Positions 61,653-64,000 of a stretch of DNA of 64,000 nucleotides are shown one piece after another. Position 1 is the stretch's first letter. Every line of letters begins with the position of its first letter. The notes under the pieces were generated by a model. That model had not been told where the DNA came from, ran no database searches, and saw only the letters and a list, made by a program, of their open reading frames with translations. A program made the translations under genes and the position numbers. The DNA is from Apis mellifera. Lineage: Eukaryota > Arthropoda > Insecta > Hymenoptera > Apidae. The DNA lies in assembly GCF_003254395.2 (NCBI RefSeq), contig NC_037639.1, forward strand, positions 13,249,037 to 13,313,036, in the 5' to 3' direction.

Positions 61653-64000
61653 ATGCCAAAGAGAAAGAATCACGCTCTTATAGATTCTGATAGTAGTGGC
61701 AGTGCATCGGAAAGTGGCTCGGATTTGGATAATGTAAATGATATAACCTTACATAAAAATCTTAATTGCATATCTTTCATTTTATGCTTTTATTCCATTT
61801 CTTATACAATGAAAATTAAACAAACCAATTTTAATAATAATATTACTTGTTTCATATTATTTTTGAATCTTTAAAATATATTATAAAGAAATATATATAT
61901 AAAATTTATTTTACATAACCTACTGATATATGTTTAGATTTAGGCATTCAAATATTTAGCTTTTAATTTGTAATAATTCATTACTTATAATTAAAAGAAA
62001 AAATATTTTTATATATATTAGTTTATATATATTTTTCATTTATACATTTAATAAATTTATCCATTTTATATAAAACAATTGAATTTTAATTTTAAATTTA
62101 TGTATGTTTGATTTAGGACTTACTCTCACTTGCCAAAAAGAAAAAAGGAAAAGCTCAAGATGATTCTCAATCTAATGAAGAAACCAGTAATATTAAAAAA
62201 GATAATAAACATGATTCAGATACATCAGATTCAGATGATGATTGGGGTACAAAAGCTGGCAAAAATAAGAAAAAGAAAGTACCAACTAAAAGAAATAAAC
62301 GAAAAATGACAAAGTCTAGTAGCGAAGAAAGTGCTAGTGAAAAAGAACCTGAAAAAGTCTCAGAACCAGAAGAAGGTAATTATTTAAAACAAACATTAAG
62401 ATAAATTTTTTGTATGTTAAAATATAATTAAGATATATTTTATAATTCTATGATATTATAGAATTAATAATTTTTTGTTTTTAGGCGAAGTTTCAGACTC
62501 GGATGCTAGTGTTTCTGATTCTAGCCAGGAAGAATTTAATGATGGCTATGATGATAAATTAATGGGAGATGCTGAGGATCAAGCAAGACTTGCTCAAATG
62601 ACAGAAAAAGAACGTGAACAAGAAATTTTTAAACGTATTGAACAACGTGAAATTATGAAAACAAGATTTGAGATTGAAAAAAAATTGAGAATGGCTAAAA
62701 AACAAGAATTAAAAAAACAAAAAGAATCAAGAAAGAAAGAGAAAGGTACAGAAGAAAAGAAAGTTGATAGAGCACCAGATCCTAAAGAACGGAGTAAAGA
62801 TCGCAAAAAAACTATAGAGGAAAAACAAGATAAAAAGTTTCATGCAATGTCTCTTTTAAAAGCAAGACGAGAAGAGAAGAAGGAAAGAGGTAAAATATTA
62901 AATAAATAATTAAAGAATAAATATATAAAAAATAAGTTAACTAGAAATTATTATGATTAAATATATTTTATTTATTTTTCTTTAATTAGAGGAAAAAGAA
63001 AAACAAAGGATAGAACAACAGCAACAACAATCAAAGGATATTGAAGAAGAAGAATTAGAAGATGATCATAAAGGAGGAGCAAATAAAACAAAACTTAAAG
63101 CATCTGATATTTATTCTGATGATAGTGGCTCATCAGATAGTGGTGAAGAAGAAGACATTACTAAACCATCATCTCAACGTAGATCATCTTCAAGTGATAG
63201 TAGGGATACTGATTCTGACACTGATAAAAAGTTAGTTTTTTTTCTTTCTTTTTCTTTTTTTTATTAAAAGCATCAGTTAAATGATATTAATAATCAAATG
63301 ATTTTGCAGATCTATTACCAGTAATAAAGCGAAACCAAAAAAACCAATATATGTCAGTACCAAGGAAGATCTTAATAAAATTAGATTATCTCGTCATAAA
63401 ATGGAAAGATTTGTACATTTACCTTTCTTTGATAGAGTGGTGCAAGGTTGTTTTGTTAGAATTGGCATTGGAAACAATAATGGTAAACCTGTATACAGAG
63501 TAGCTGAAATTAGTGGTGTTTGTGAAACAGGAAAAATATATCAACTTGGTGGTACAAGAACGAATAAAGGATTAAAACTAAGACATGGCGCCCAAGAACG
63601 TGTATTTAGATTAGAATTTGTATCGAATCAAGAATTTACCGAATCTGAGTTTTTTAAATGGAAAGAAACTTGTGCTTTACAAGGAATATCAATGCCTACT
63701 TTTGAAGAAGTTGAACAAAAATTAAAAGATATTAAAGAAGCTTTAGTATACGAATTTAAGGAAGAAGATATAGAAAAAATAGTACGAGAAAAAGAAAGAT
63801 TTAAACAAACACCATATAATTATGCAATGAAAAAAGCACAACTTATGCGTGAAAGAGATGCAGCTAATTGTAGAGGAGATGATGAAACTGCCAGTCGACT
63901 TAATCAAGAATTAAGTGAACTTGAAGAACGTGCTTCCGAACTTGATAAAATGCGTACTGCAACAATATCTAGTATATCATATATTAATGATCGAAATCGA
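61653..64000 (+). CDS. Rtf1: RTF1, Paf1-complex subunit with Plus3 domain (3' end beyond window)
   Basis: Exons: 61653-61733, 62117-62375, 62485-62889, 62990-63230, 63310 to beyond 64000; phases agree and 559 aa are visible. The N-terminus [17 protein letters not shown] resembles the RTF1 VIDSD start. Then come acidic/Ser and Lys-rich stretches, '[18 protein letters not shown]' and '[15 protein letters not shown]', and KASDIYSDD. The Plus3 domain starts about residue 349 ([18 protein letters not shown]), continues [20 protein letters not shown] and [17 protein letters not shown], and ends about 480. A coiled stretch follows ([20 protein letters not shown]). RTF1 joins RNA polymerase II through the phosphorylated SPT5 repeat and promotes H2B ubiquitylation and elongation. 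The conserved C-terminal part is outside the window. Confidence 0.95.

Noticed and set aside
1..64000. CRISPR arrays, bacterial operons, viral or plasmid genes
   Set aside because: The tandem repeats seen are a satellite and microsatellites without spacer structure; all recognised genes are intron-rich animal genes.

Overview
The window looks like nuclear DNA of an insect, most likely a bee (Apis or a close relative). Genes are split into many exons with GT/AG junctions. The DNA is full of simple repeats and poly(A)/poly(T) tracts. Base composition switches sharply near 42.6 kb, from moderately GC-rich, CpG-containing DNA on the left to extremely AT-rich DNA on the right, as is typical of honey-bee-like genomes. 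No bacterial, viral, plasmid or CRISPR feature is visible.

Five protein genes are supported by translation and splice phase. (1) Minus strand, about 1.3-41.5 kb: casein kinase I gamma (gilgamesh, gish), split by an intron of about 33 kb, with two candidate alternative last exons and two candidate cassette exons. (2) Plus strand, 43.2-47.0 kb: CEP120, a centriole-elongation protein, 11 exons, complete. (3) Minus strand, 47.3-51.8 kb: NOL6/Nrap, a ribosome-biogenesis factor, 12 exons, with one unexplained one-base phase mismatch. (4) Minus strand, 54.6-61.1 kb: a CEP170-family centrosome/microtubule protein, 14 exons, with a clear internal exon-block duplication. (5) Plus strand, 61.65 kb to the window end: RTF1 of the Paf1 complex, whose 3' end lies outside the window.

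Layout: gish and CEP120 are divergent around a GC-rich promoter region (41.5-43.2 kb). CEP120 and NOL6 are convergent and end 363 bp apart. NOL6 and the CEP170-like gene are in tandem, with 2.8 kb of very AT-rich DNA between them. The CEP170-like gene and RTF1 are divergent over 588 bp. The large gish intron (8.2-41.3 kb) has no convincing protein gene. It does hold a six-copy 180-bp satellite array, a 200-bp tandem duplication, two inverted-repeat-bounded segments, (GA)n/(CT)n clusters with a TATA-like box, a CRE/E-box palindrome cluster and one unusually long anonymous ORF.

Two genes are centrosomal (CEP120, CEP170-like) and one is a membrane-tethered signalling kinase. RTF1 and NOL6 are housekeeping transcription and ribosome factors. 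I see no operon-like logic and no clearly new biological system. The strongest unusual signals are the alternative gish C-termini, the duplicated exon block in the CEP170-like gene, the NOL6 phase break and the satellite array with its embedded short reading frame. All identifications come from reading translations against remembered family sequences; no search was run.
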